Translations under genes and position numbers: made by a program
Shown: positions 42,690 through 50,872 of the stretch, one piece after another
Numbering within the stretch: the first letter of the stretch is position 1
Layout: every line of letters begins with the position of its first letter
Notes under the pieces: generated by a model
The model's database searches: none
Told to the model about the DNA's origin: nothing
The model's input: only the letters and a program-made list of their open reading frames with translations
Assembly: GCA_018223415.1 (NCBI GenBank)
Contig: JAGTTQ010000001.1
Span: 1,006,365-1,070,364, forward strand
Direction of reading: 5' to 3'
Length of the DNA: 64,000 nt
Origin: Eubacteriaceae bacterium Marseille-Q4139
Lineage (GTDB): Bacteria > Bacillota > Clostridia > Lachnospirales > Lachnospiraceae

Positions 42690-43432
42690 ATTTCTACCCC
42701 CGTTCCCTCTAACTTGGAGAGGGCTGCCTCATCACCCACGATAACCACATCCGAGTGAAGCTGTAAAATGGAAGCCGGGCACTGGGGCGTGATCGGGCCG
42801 CAGACTGCCTGGTAAATGGCCTCTGCCTTGTCGGCGCCGCTTGCAATTAAAAGCACGCGGCGTGCCTGCATGATGCAGCCGATGCCCATGGTGAGCGCCT
42901 GCTTCGGCACTTCGTCGGCGCTTGCAAAAAATCTGGCGTTGGCTTCGATGGTGCTCTCGGTTAAGTCTACCACATGGGTCTCCTTTACAAAGCCGTCGCC
43001 CGGCTCGTTAAAGCCGATATGGCCGTTGCGGCCAAGGCCCAAAAGCTGTAAATCCGCATAGCCGAAGGAGCGAACCAGCTCGTCATAATTTCTGCACTCC
43101 GCCTCAGCGTCCTCAGCCAGGCCGTTGGGCACGTAGGTGTTCTCCGGAACAATGTCGATGTGGTCGAACAGGTTGTGCTGCATGAAGTAGCGGTAGCTCT
43201 GGTCATGGTCGGCCGAAAGCCCCTTGTACTCGTCCAGGTTCACCGTGTGAACCTCTTTGAAGCTCAGATCCCCCTTTTTGTTCCACTCGATTAACTGCTT
43301 GTACGTCCCAATGGGCGTGGAACCCGTTGCCAGCCCCAGTACGCAGTCCGGGCGGCGGATCACCTCAGCCGAAATCAGGTTTGCTGCCCGGCGGCTCATT
43401 GCCGCATAATCCTTTTCACGATAAATTCTCAT
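42680..43432 (-). CDS. nagB: Glucosamine-6-phosphate deaminase
   Basis: This 250-residue enzyme converts glucosamine-6-phosphate to fructose-6-phosphate and ammonia. Motifs are LGLATGSTPIGTYKQL, VNLDEYKGLSADHDQSYRYFM (catalytic aspartate region), LLGLGRNGHIGFNEPG and ALTMGIGCIMQARRVLLIASG. The length is slightly short, lacking the allosteric tail of the enteric enzyme, as is common in Bacillota. It is the first gene of nagBA. Confidence 0.95.
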   Translation of the reverse strand: MRIYREKDYAAMSRRAANLISAEVIRRPDCVLGLATGSTPIGTYKQLIEWNKKGDLSFKEVHTVNLDEYKGLSADHDQSYRYFMQHNLFDHIDIVPENTYVPNGLAEDAEAECRNYDELVRSFGYADLQLLGLGRNGHIGFNEPGDGFVKETHVVDLTESTIEANARFFASADEVPKQALTMGIGCIMQARRVLLIASGADKAEAIYQAVCGPITPQCPASILQLHSDVVIVGDEAALSKLEGTGVEICG

Positions 43433-43473
43433 CCCTTTTAACCCCTTTCTGTCAAAAAAATGTCACTGCTTTT

Positions 43474-43502
43474 AGTATAGCATATTTCTCTTTTGCGGTC
43501 AT
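43474..43502 (-). promoter_or_regulatory. Promoter of nagBA
   Basis: Minus strand extended -10 TGC-TATACT (TATACT at 43474-43479) with ATGACC (43497-43502) 17 bases upstream. No convincing NagR/GntR operator was found. Confidence 0.5.
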
Positions 43503-43597
43503 CAGATATTTGCAAAATTCTCACTGGGATTTTTAAGAATCTTGTTCAACTCAATGACTGTATTTTATTACTTATTCTTACAATTATCTGACTTTCA

Positions 43598-43626
43598 TTT
43601 ACTGACTTGTCTCTTTTTAGTATAAT
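43598..43626 (+). promoter_or_regulatory. Promoter of the 43651 lipoprotein gene
   Basis: TTTACT (43598-43603), a 17-base spacer and a perfect TATAAT (43621-43626), only about 17 bases before the ribosome site, so the leader is very short. Confidence 0.6.
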
Positions 43627-43650
43627 ATTGGGAGAAGGAGGTACATGCCT

Positions 43651-44538
43651 ATGAAAAAGACTTTTTGTTTTCTTTTCCTGACATCTTTATTGCTGGCATC
43701 CTGCAGCCCGCAAAACGAAGCTGTAAATGAAAGAAAGACAGAAAATAAACCCCTGGAGCTTGCCATACACGATGTCCCTATGGCCGAAGAACTGAAACAA
43801 TGGGACGATGGCGATATTCTGAATTTAGAGCTCCAGCTTGATCAAATTCCCTTAGATACCTGTGAAAAATATTTTTCGGATGAACTTGCAGAATTTTTGA
43901 ATCAGTATGAAGATACGGAAGTGGACAGCGTCGTTCTAAAGCAGGATCACCTGTCTGTCGTTACAGGCAGAAACAGTAAATCTCTTGAAAATCTGGAGAT
44001 GGAAGTTAATATTTTAATGGACACCCTAAACAACTTTAATCATGGCGTTTTGGCTGAGGATGTCGCAGCGCAGATTGGTGATTTTTTTCATCAGTACAGT
44101 TACTATAACATGAAGGTCAAGGAACTGTGCGTCAACATTTTTGATCATCATCACACTCCGGTTTATGATCAGAGTACCACCTATATCATTGGCGATGAAA
44201 CCATATTTGCTCTCCAGCCCGGAGACGAATACGCCGTCCAGACCGCAGCCTTTCTCTATTTCGCTTCCAATTCCCCTTACAGCCTGCAAAAATTCGGCAT
44301 AATCCCGGAAACAAACGAGCTGTACGTGGAATACCGCATCCGCGATGACGCCTTTGACTACCGCAACATGGAAAAAAGCATGGCGGAACTGGAAGCTCTG
44401 AGCCATGACTTAGAAGAATATCTCCTGTCCTATCATGTGACAAATGATTATATCTCCGCACATAAAATAACTCAATTAACCATTGCCTTTGATATCGGCA
44501 TCCTTGGCGAGATTTCGGAATACCCTTATGATGTATAA
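43651..44538 (+). CDS. Hypothetical lipoprotein
   Basis: This 295-residue lipoprotein has signal peptide MKKTFCFLFLTSLLLASC (lipobox LASC) and is otherwise unrecognised. The body is acidic with mixed alpha/beta character (LNLELQLDQIPLDTCEKYFSD near residue 60; ELYVEYRIRDDAFDYRNMEKS near residue 230). Its lower GC content compared with neighbours suggests a different history. AAGGAGGT fits the ATG at 43651 better than the one at 43645. It is divergent from nagBA and upstream of the ROK gene, but the promoter at 44554 shows that gene is separate. Confidence 0.6.
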   Translation: MKKTFCFLFLTSLLLASCSPQNEAVNERKTENKPLELAIHDVPMAEELKQWDDGDILNLELQLDQIPLDTCEKYFSDELAEFLNQYEDTEVDSVVLKQDHLSVVTGRNSKSLENLEMEVNILMDTLNNFNHGVLAEDVAAQIGDFFHQYSYYNMKVKELCVNIFDHHHTPVYDQSTTYIIGDETIFALQPGDEYAVQTAAFLYFASNSPYSLQKFGIIPETNELYVEYRIRDDAFDYRNMEKSMAELEALSHDLEEYLLSYHVTNDYISAHKITQLTIAFDIGILGEISEYPYDV

Positions 44539-44553
44539 TACCTGCGAAAATCA

Positions 44554-44582
44554 ATGACAACCGGCCGCGGATATGGTATAAT
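44554..44582 (+). promoter_or_regulatory. Promoter of the ROK-family gene
   Basis: ATGACA (44554-44559), a 17-base spacer and a perfect TATAAT (44577-44582), 70 bases before the ATG. Confidence 0.65.
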
Positions 44583-44652
44583 TTAGAAGAAAAATCACCA
44601 GGGCCATCACTCCCTGGACATACCATTCAATAACCATAGGAGGGGTTACATT

Positions 44653-46029
44653 ATGAATTGTTATGGCGTTTCCGTAAACCTGAAAAATATACCGGAGCTG
44701 GACCCGGAGTTCACTCCCCTTTTACAGTTTAACCGCGCCTTTCTTGAGCATGCCACGAAACCGGTTTCTGTTGCGGTGGAGCGGGCCGACGGCCAGATGG
44801 CTGCCTGCCATACGAAGCTTCACGAGGAGCCGGAGATGACCGAAGCAAACCACTACTACATGGACAGGCTGGTGAAGACGATGATCTGGCTCCAGGGCGG
44901 CTTCCGCGTCTATGTGGATGACAAAGACATTTACGATTACTTAAAGAGCGTCTACTGCAAGGGCGGCGCAAGAGAATTTGACTGGGATTTCATGTCCAAC
45001 ATCTATGAGCATGAATTTGAAGTGATCCTGACGGACAAGGTTCCGGAGGCCAAGGACGCCCCGGAGGCCATCGGCGGCCACTTAGAGGGCTGCCGTATCG
45101 GCTTTGACGCCGGCGGCTCCGACCGCAAGGTTTCCGCTGTCATCGACGGCGAGACCGTATTCTCCGAGGAAGTCGTCTGGTTCCCGAAGACGACGGAAGA
45201 CCCGCAGTACCACTACGACGGGATCGTGGCTGCCTTCAAATCGGCTGCCGCACATATGCCGCGGGTAGATGCCGTCGGCATTTCCTCCGCCGGTATCTTC
45301 ATCAACAACCGCACCATGAGCGCGTCCCTGTTCTTAAAGGTTCCGAAGGATCTCTACGAGGAGAAGGTAAAAGATATCTACATCCGCGCCGTCAAGGACA
45401 CCTTCGGCGACATTCCCTATGCCGTTGCCAACGACGGTGACGTATCGGCCCTGGCCGGAACCATGAGCTTAAAGGACAACAACGTCCTGGGCATCGCCAT
45501 GGGAACCAGCGAGGCTGTCGGATACATCGACGAGGAAGGCCGCATCACCGGCTGGCTCAACGAGCTGGCTTTCGTTCCGGTGGACGCAAGCCCCAACGCC
45601 ATGATCGACGAGTGGGCCGGCGACATCGGCTGCGGCGTCAAATATTTCTCCCAGGACGGCGTGATTAAGCTGGCTCCACGCGCAGGCATCGAGCTTGACG
45701 AGTCCGCTTCCCCGGCAGAAAAATTAAAAGCCGTCCAGGCATTGATGGCCGAGGACGACCCGAGAGCGAAAAAAGTGTACGAGTCCATCGGCTGCTACCT
45801 TGGACATACACTGCCCTACTACTACCAGACCTACGGCTTCCGCTATGTACTGCTTCTCGGCCGCGTTATGAGCGGAAAAGGCGGCGATATTCTGATCGAA
45901 ACCTGCGAAAAGGTATTAAAGGACGAGTATCCGGACATTGCAGACAAGTTCCAGCTTAAGCTTCCGGATGAGTATTTCCGCCGTGTCGGACAGTCCATGG
46001 CCGTTGCCAGTCTGCCGAAATTAAAATAA
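44653..46029 (+). CDS. Divergent ROK-family protein
   Basis: This 458-residue protein has a ROK/hexokinase-fold domain from about residue 155 (CRIGFDAGGSDRKVSAVIDG, then VDAVGISSAGIFINN, YAVANDGDVSALAGTMSL and LGIAMGTSEAVGYIDEEG). About 150 N-terminal residues of unknown type come first. The usual ROK zinc motif (C-x-C-G-x-x-G-C) is absent; only a lone cysteine occurs in GDIGCGVKYF. Sugar kinase activity is therefore uncertain, and the nearby nagBA genes only hint at amino sugars. AGGAGG precedes the ATG. Confidence 0.75.
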   Translation: MNCYGVSVNLKNIPELDPEFTPLLQFNRAFLEHATKPVSVAVERADGQMAACHTKLHEEPEMTEANHYYMDRLVKTMIWLQGGFRVYVDDKDIYDYLKSVYCKGGAREFDWDFMSNIYEHEFEVILTDKVPEAKDAPEAIGGHLEGCRIGFDAGGSDRKVSAVIDGETVFSEEVVWFPKTTEDPQYHYDGIVAAFKSAAAHMPRVDAVGISSAGIFINNRTMSASLFLKVPKDLYEEKVKDIYIRAVKDTFGDIPYAVANDGDVSALAGTMSLKDNNVLGIAMGTSEAVGYIDEEGRITGWLNELAFVPVDASPNAMIDEWAGDIGCGVKYFSQDGVIKLAPRAGIELDESASPAEKLKAVQALMAEDDPRAKKVYESIGCYLGHTLPYYYQTYGFRYVLLLGRVMSGKGGDILIETCEKVLKDEYPDIADKFQLKLPDEYFRRVGQSMAVASLPKLK

Positions 46030-46043
46030 TTAAGTAAGATAAA

Positions 46044-46085
46044 GGACGCGGTCAGCTTTTTCTGCTTTCCGCGTCCCTCTTTTTC
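46044..46085 (+). terminator. Terminator after the ROK gene
   Basis: GGACGCGG (46044-46051) pairs with CCGCGTCC (46069-46076), followed by CTCTTTTTC. Confidence 0.8.
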
Positions 46086-46500
46086 ATTCCTTTTCTAATT
46101 CTTCCATCATCATTTTTTCAATTCTAATTATATCTGGCTGCGTTGGCGTAAAACGAATTCCTCTATGTAATAAATCAATCGTTTTGCGGGCTGTTTTCTC
46201 CAATTCCCTGATCTGTTTCGGATCTGCCACTCTTACTGCCTGACCGCCTTTTCTATATTGCCCGTCAATATATCGTATTGTCACGGGAAACATATCCTGA
46301 AAGAGAAGTACCGTTTTTCGATCAAAGATTTTGATAATTTTAATTGTATTTGTTGGTTTATGCCGCTCTTTTTTCTTTTGTACCAGACGTTCAAATTTTT
46401 CTACCTTTGAACTGCAAGGAACTAACCAGTAAAGCCCCGTTGCATTATCACGAAATGCAAAATAATGTGGGCGCTTCGTAACCTCACAAAGACTAAGTCC
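46084..46500 (-). pseudogene. Toxin-like ORF without a start codon (type III TA-like)
   Basis: An open frame of about 139 codons reads GLSLCEVTKRPHYFAFRDNA, then YWLVPCSSKVEKFERLVQKK, QDMFPVTIRYIDG and EKTARKTIDLLHRG, ending at 46084. It is open up to a TAA at 46549-46551, but no ATG, GTG or TTG lies in that extension, so the N-terminus appears deleted right up to the upstream hairpin. The first start codon inside is at 46293, in mid-domain. Position after tandem RNA repeats and a terminator suggests an endoribonuclease toxin of the ToxN/CptN/TenpN group; the family match itself is uncertain. Its AT-rich codons differ from neighbours, suggesting horizontal origin. Confidence 0.5.
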
Positions 46501-46643
46501 CTTACCATTTCCGGCAAGGGACTTGACAACTTTTTCACGGCCTATTTCTTATTCGCATGGCCGGAAGCGAACCACGTTTTCACGGTCTATTTATATCCCG
46601 CATAACCGGAAGCGGCCTACTTGAAGGCAACTGACTGCCTGTT
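46495..46643 (-). ncRNA. Tandem-repeat RNA resembling a type III antitoxin
   Basis: Downstream of a consensus promoter, the minus strand carries two 38-base units sharing 30 positions (46577-46614 and 46532-46569, both opening cgcttccgg and ending ccgtgaaaa) with a 45-base period. They are followed by a hairpin AAGTCCCTTGCC/GGTAAGGGACTT (46495-46524). Repeats of 35-50 bases, a weak terminator, then a toxin ORF is the type III toxin-antitoxin plan; two repeats would suit the CptIN group described from Firmicutes. Confidence 0.5.
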
Positions 46644-46649
46644 ACTATT

Positions 46650-46678
46650 ATTATACGCAGACACTGCTAATATGTCAA
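46650..46678 (-). promoter_or_regulatory. Perfect consensus promoter for the repeat RNA
   Basis: Minus strand TTGACA (46673-46678), 17-base spacer, TATAAT (46650-46655): every consensus base is present. Transcription would start near 46643, just before the repeats. Confidence 0.8.
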
Positions 46679-46742
46679 TCCCGCAAAAATCATTTGCTCC
46701 ACAGCAGCCAGCGCACAAAGCAGATTTCCCCCGCAGGCGCCA

Positions 46743-47345
46743 TCAGCCAACAGCCCCGCCTGCCGTTTTCATAAATTTAGAAATCTGGAACAGTTTATAA
46801 AACCGGTACACGAAGAAAAACGGGCCGGAAACAGCCGAGACAAACAGCGCCATGAGGAACATGCCTGCATCGTCTATTCTCTGATGGTTGGAGGCAGCTG
46901 CCAGTTTTCCCTCAAGAGAACCGAGGCGGTACAGCTCCTGTTCAGCCTTATGGCGGTATGTCTGATACTCGATCTTTACAAAGGAGCTGAAGGGCGTGCA
47001 GAAAAAGAAAAACACCAGGAACGCTTTCAATCCCGCAGAGTAGTTCATGACTCTCGCAAATGTCTTCGCATTAAAGGCAAGATACCCCCAGAACGTAGGC
47101 ACAAAGATATCTCCTTTGTACCCGGTTTCCGTCGATACAAAATGGTGGTTCCTCGCATAATAATATCCCCATATGATAAGGGCTGCGATGAAAATCCCCG
47201 CAATGCTGGAGACAATCACTCTTCTCTTTAACTTTTTCCATTCATCGGGAAGACATCTCGGGCAGTATTTCAGCTTTTGAAATTCGCCCTCCAATAATCC
47301 ATTGCATTTTTTGCAGCGGTATGTTCTGACCTGTTTTGTTTTCAT
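46743..47345 (-). CDS. Zinc-ribbon membrane protein, hypothetical
   Basis: This 200-residue protein has an N-terminal zinc ribbon (YRCKKCNGLLEGEFQKLKYCPRC, two C-x-x-C pairs), then three or four hydrophobic helices (VIVSSIAGIFIAALIIWGYYY, FLVFFFFCTPFSSF and FLMALFVSAVSGPFFFVY). It is not recognised beyond that. AAGGAG precedes the ATG at 47345. It stands between the transglutaminase gene's terminator and the repeat-RNA promoter. Confidence 0.65.
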   Translation of the reverse strand: MKTKQVRTYRCKKCNGLLEGEFQKLKYCPRCLPDEWKKLKRRVIVSSIAGIFIAALIIWGYYYARNHHFVSTETGYKGDIFVPTFWGYLAFNAKTFARVMNYSAGLKAFLVFFFFCTPFSSFVKIEYQTYRHKAEQELYRLGSLEGKLAAASNHQRIDDAGMFLMALFVSAVSGPFFFVYRFYKLFQISKFMKTAGGAVG

Positions 47346-47368
47346 AGGCGTACTCCTTCAATAAAAAC

Positions 47369-47406
47369 ACAGGGCGCCCCCCCCGCACCGCACGGAGAGC
47401 GCCCTT
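47369..47406 (-). terminator. Terminator after the transglutaminase-domain gene
   Basis: GGGCGC and GCGCCC at the two ends form the stem; the internal loop includes a C8 run (47377-47384 on the plus strand). The stem lies just past the stop codon of the 47412 gene. Confidence 0.55.
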
Positions 47407-47411
47407 ATTAT

Positions 47412-49958
47412 TTAAAAGTTCTTACAGATCTTCACCAGCATGTCGCCGCTTCCCACATTATAGCCGCTGCATGCGTAAACCGCATTGAGCTCCTTCGTGG
47501 TAACGATGATGAGCGGGAGTTTGTCGGGATCCACGTACATTCTCCTTGCCAGCGTCTCCACGTTTGGCACGAAGCTGTCGTAGTAAACCTTGATCCGCTT
47601 AAAGGTATCTAACACTTTCCGGAGCTTGGCATTCTCCAGCGCCTCTTTTCCCTTTACCATGAAGATGATGTCGGCGGAAATCTCCTGGAAATCGGCCTCC
47701 TGCTCCAGCATCTCGTTTAAAATGTGCTCCGTCGGCTCCTTGCCCTGCTCCAGCCACATGAGGATGGCCTTGTTCTTTGTAAGCTCGCTTCCGAGAACCG
47801 TATTTCCGGCCTCATCCTGTACCTTGAACTCGTCGAGAGCGAAGTTGTCCAGCATGTCGGCCAGGTTCGCATGGTATTTCTGAAGCTTCACAGACACCGT
47901 CTCGCCGCTCGCCAGATGGAAATGATACTTGTTTGCAAAGATATTTCCGTTGGGCAGTCGGTTGTCGGTGATGACACGGTAGTCGCCGCCGGGAACCGTA
48001 ATTGCAAGCCTGTTGCCGTCCCACTTCTCGCCTTCCAGATCCAGCGTCTCATAGCCGCCGTCCACAAGATGTCCGACCGTGAAATCCGGGTAATACAGCC
48101 AGTTTTCTCCGTCTTCCTTCTCGAATACAATCGTGCAGTCGCCCTCATCGAGGATCTCCACCGGAACAAAGCGGCCGTTCTCATAATACTCCGCAAGCTG
48201 GTTGATGGGGTTGACCCTGGACACAATGCCCAGCGCACGGCAGATGGACACAAAGAGGATCTTCTTGGACTTCTCATTGGCATTCTTCACCGTCAGGGCG
48301 CCCACCGGCCGCGTCACGATCTGACCGTACTCGATGTCCGGGTTAAAGCCGATGTTTTCCTCGATATACTTCCAGACGTCCTTGGGATTCTTCCGGAAGG
48401 CCGCCTTCTGCTCCTCGCTGAAATAGTCCAGGATGAACCGGCGGTTTTTCCTTAAGGGCTCGTTGGATACGCGCGGGCAGACGATGTACTGGTAGAACAG
48501 TTCCTCATTCTCCGCCTCATACCCCTTCGACAGGGCTAACGCCTCTTTAAGCACCTCCGGATCCACGTCTCTTCTGTCCTTCTTGGACAGGGTCAGAAGC
48601 GTTTTCTCCTTCTCAGCCGCCGTGAACGTCTCATCCTCCAGGAAGGAAAGGAGCCGCGTCACATTGCTTCTGCTCTCAAACAGCAGGTCATAGATTTCCT
48701 GGCTGTAACCGTATTTTTCCACAACCGCCTTTGCCTTTTCGGCATCGAACATGGCGGCCACCCGCGCCTCGCGCTTAGCGTTTGCCGCAGCCGTCTTCTT
48801 CATGCAGAGCTCTTTCTGCTCTTCCGTAGGTTTCGCGCCGTTTACAATCTGATCCTTTGGCGCAATGGAAACGAACTGCTCCCAGACGCCGTATTTCGGC
48901 TCCTCATGGGCCAGCACCATCTCCACCGTATCCACGTCCGGCGTATAAACCATCTTTTCGCAGAACACCCCGTCCTTCTTCACATGGATGTTGATGGAAC
49001 CGAGGCCGCAGGTCAGGCTGCACATGCCGTTCTCGTCCGTCGTCATGACGGCGGCATCAAAGAGGTTGGAATAATTCAGGATTGCAAAGCCCACTGTGGC
49101 GCCGGCAACCGGCTTTCCGGCTTCGTCCTTCACGGAAACCTTTAAATTCTTCGTAACGGCATACAGCTTCAGGTTGTTTAAGAAGGAAGCCATGCCCACC
49201 TTGGAGATGATCTCCTCGCCCTCGATTTCGCCGAAGCACCGGCTGTGGATCAGCATGGCGCGGCTTGCGGCGTTGGTGAACCAGCCCTTATTGAGCACTT
49301 CCTCCGGCTCGCAGGCCCCGAGGAAATGCCATGCGCCGTCGCAGTACACCTCGACCCAGGCATGGTTGTCGTCGCAGTGGGCCCATCTTGGCGTGTAGAT
49401 CTGTCTCGCCGGGATGCCGACGGAACGGAACACGTTGACGCCGAAGGCAGACTCCTCGCCGCAGCGGCCGTAAGCGGAGTAGTAAGCGCCAAGTGCGGAA
49501 ATCGTCCTGCCGTCGGTGGCCTGGTACATCACGTTCTCCGCGTTCCAGTAGTTCGCCTCAATGATCGCGTCGTGCATGGAAAGGCTATTGACCCGGTCGG
49601 CCAGGAGGCCGTAAAAGAACTTCCGGCAGTCGCAGAGCTCTTCCTCATTGACACGGATATGCAGCACATAATTTAAGAAAATATCCTCGGGAAGATCCTT
49701 TGCAAACGGGGAATGTTCCCTGAGGAACACGCCGTGTTCCGCGCAGGATTTAAAAATTTCAAAATCATAGTTCGCCATATCGCTTAGAGGGCTGTTGGCA
49801 TACATCCACCGGATCGCAAACATCACATCCTCGGACTCAGTCTTTTTGGCTTCCTCCAGGCAGGCGAGAATCTCTGACTTTTTCGGTTCGCCTGCTTTTT
49901 CAAGCAGCGCGTCAAATTTTACCTCTGCTGCTTTGGCAGCATGTTTTGAAAACATCAT
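47412..49958 (-). CDS. Multidomain transglutaminase-like protein
   Basis: This 848-residue protein has no obvious signal peptide. A transglutaminase-like domain near residues 155-215 shows the catalytic triad region: Cys in YGRCGEESAFGVNVF, His in CDDNHAWVEVYCDGAWHF, with the usual following tryptophan. An Ig-like carboxypeptidase-regulatory module follows (LKVSVKDEAGKPVAGATVGF). A second, diverged transglutaminase-type block is near residue 570 (ILFVSICRALGIVSRVNPIN) and lacks an obvious Cys-His pair. The last 150 residues look thioredoxin-like (KAILMWLEQGKEPTEHILNE). AGGAG lies nine bases before the ATG. The role is unknown; peptide or protein processing fits the adjacent peptide transporter. 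Confidence 0.75.
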   Translation of the reverse strand: MMFSKHAAKAAEVKFDALLEKAGEPKKSEILACLEEAKKTESEDVMFAIRWMYANSPLSDMANYDFEIFKSCAEHGVFLREHSPFAKDLPEDIFLNYVLHIRVNEEELCDCRKFFYGLLADRVNSLSMHDAIIEANYWNAENVMYQATDGRTISALGAYYSAYGRCGEESAFGVNVFRSVGIPARQIYTPRWAHCDDNHAWVEVYCDGAWHFLGACEPEEVLNKGWFTNAASRAMLIHSRCFGEIEGEEIISKVGMASFLNNLKLYAVTKNLKVSVKDEAGKPVAGATVGFAILNYSNLFDAAVMTTDENGMCSLTCGLGSINIHVKKDGVFCEKMVYTPDVDTVEMVLAHEEPKYGVWEQFVSIAPKDQIVNGAKPTEEQKELCMKKTAAANAKREARVAAMFDAEKAKAVVEKYGYSQEIYDLLFESRSNVTRLLSFLEDETFTAAEKEKTLLTLSKKDRRDVDPEVLKEALALSKGYEAENEELFYQYIVCPRVSNEPLRKNRRFILDYFSEEQKAAFRKNPKDVWKYIEENIGFNPDIEYGQIVTRPVGALTVKNANEKSKKILFVSICRALGIVSRVNPINQLAEYYENGRFVPVEILDEGDCTIVFEKEDGENWLYYPDFTVGHLVDGGYETLDLEGEKWDGNRLAITVPGGDYRVITDNRLPNGNIFANKYHFHLASGETVSVKLQKYHANLADMLDNFALDEFKVQDEAGNTVLGSELTKNKAILMWLEQGKEPTEHILNEMLEQEADFQEISADIIFMVKGKEALENAKLRKVLDTFKRIKVYYDSFVPNVETLARRMYVDPDKLPLIIVTTKELNAVYACSGYNVGSGDMLVKICKNF

Positions 49959-50009
49959 TTTTTCTGTTCTCCTGATTCCGTAAAATAAACTTTTCCATTT
50001 CTGTCACAA

Positions 50010-50033
50010 GCCCGGGCAAAAATATGCCCGGGC
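50010..50033 (-). terminator. GC-rich hairpin after cutC
   Basis: GCCCGGGC-atattttt-GCCCGGGC, perfect 8-base arms. A proper T-run is missing, so termination may be partial and the transglutaminase gene could be cotranscribed. Confidence 0.4.
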
Positions 50034-50046
50034 CGTCTGTCAATGA

Positions 50047-50799
50047 TTAAAATGCATGTACAATCTCAGCGCACTCTCTGAATTCCTGCTCATCGGTCTG
50101 CCAGATTTCATACTCGGAAAGGCTCGGAAGTCCCATGGAAACCGTGCTCTTTCTGTACTTCATGCCGCTGTCGATGACGCCTTTTCTTCCGGTGGTGTGG
50201 AAGACAACGATTCCGGTGTAGTCATGGACTTCCTGGATGTTCCACTTCTTCACGCCGCAGCCTGCCATGATGTCGATGCGGCCGGCAGCCTTTGCGTAAA
50301 CTTCCTTCAAAAGCTCTTTGCCTGCCACAACGTCGCTCTGCTGGCCGGAGGTCAGGATCGTCGTGCAGCCAAGCTCGATGGCCTGCTCTAAGGTTGCCAT
50401 CGGGTCGCGGGTCATGTCAAAGGCGCGGTGCAGAGTCACGTCGATGCCGCCTGCACAGTCCATCATGCGTTTCATCTTCTCCATGTCCAGGTCTCCGTCA
50501 GGCGTCAGCGCGCCGATAACGACGCCGTTGGCGCCCAGGTCCTTAAACATTTTGATTTCCTCGCACATTAACTCCATTTCCTTCTCGGTGTAAAGGAAAT
50601 CACCAAAGCGGGGACGGATGAGGACGTTGATTTTCATGCCCTCGCAGGCTTCCTGCACCTGGCGGAACACGATATGGGACGGCGTGCAGCCGCCGATGGC
50701 CAGATGGGCACAGAGTTCAAAACGGTCAGCGCCGCCCTTCCATGCGTTTACGCAGGACTGGTAGGAATCGACGCAGGCCTCAATTAACGGTTTATTCAT
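50047..50799 (-). CDS. cutC: CutC family protein
   Basis: This 250-residue protein belongs to the CutC family, a TIM-barrel once linked to copper homeostasis. Conserved blocks are EACVDSYQSCVNAWKGGADRFELCAHL, NVLIRPRFGDFLYTEKE, VTLHRAFDMTRDP and DIMAGCGVKKWNI. No copper-binding role is evident and the true function of the family is unclear. The ATG at 50799 follows GGGAG. It is 73 bases after dppF on the same strand, so it may be cotranscribed with the peptide transporter. Confidence 0.88.
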   Translation of the reverse strand: MNKPLIEACVDSYQSCVNAWKGGADRFELCAHLAIGGCTPSHIVFRQVQEACEGMKINVLIRPRFGDFLYTEKEMELMCEEIKMFKDLGANGVVIGALTPDGDLDMEKMKRMMDCAGGIDVTLHRAFDMTRDPMATLEQAIELGCTTILTSGQQSDVVAGKELLKEVYAKAAGRIDIMAGCGVKKWNIQEVHDYTGIVVFHTTGRKGVIDSGMKYRKSTVSMGLPSLSEYEIWQTDEQEFRECAEIVHAF

Positions 50800-50872
50800 G
50801 ACAAAAATCTCCCTTCTAAACAAACATCAGTCATTTATGAAAGCGGCTTCGCTTTCCCACCCGTACCGATTT

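Noticed and set aside
47377..47384. C8 run as a phase-variation tract
   Set aside because: It lies in the terminator loop of the transglutaminase-domain gene, not at a promoter or in a coding region.
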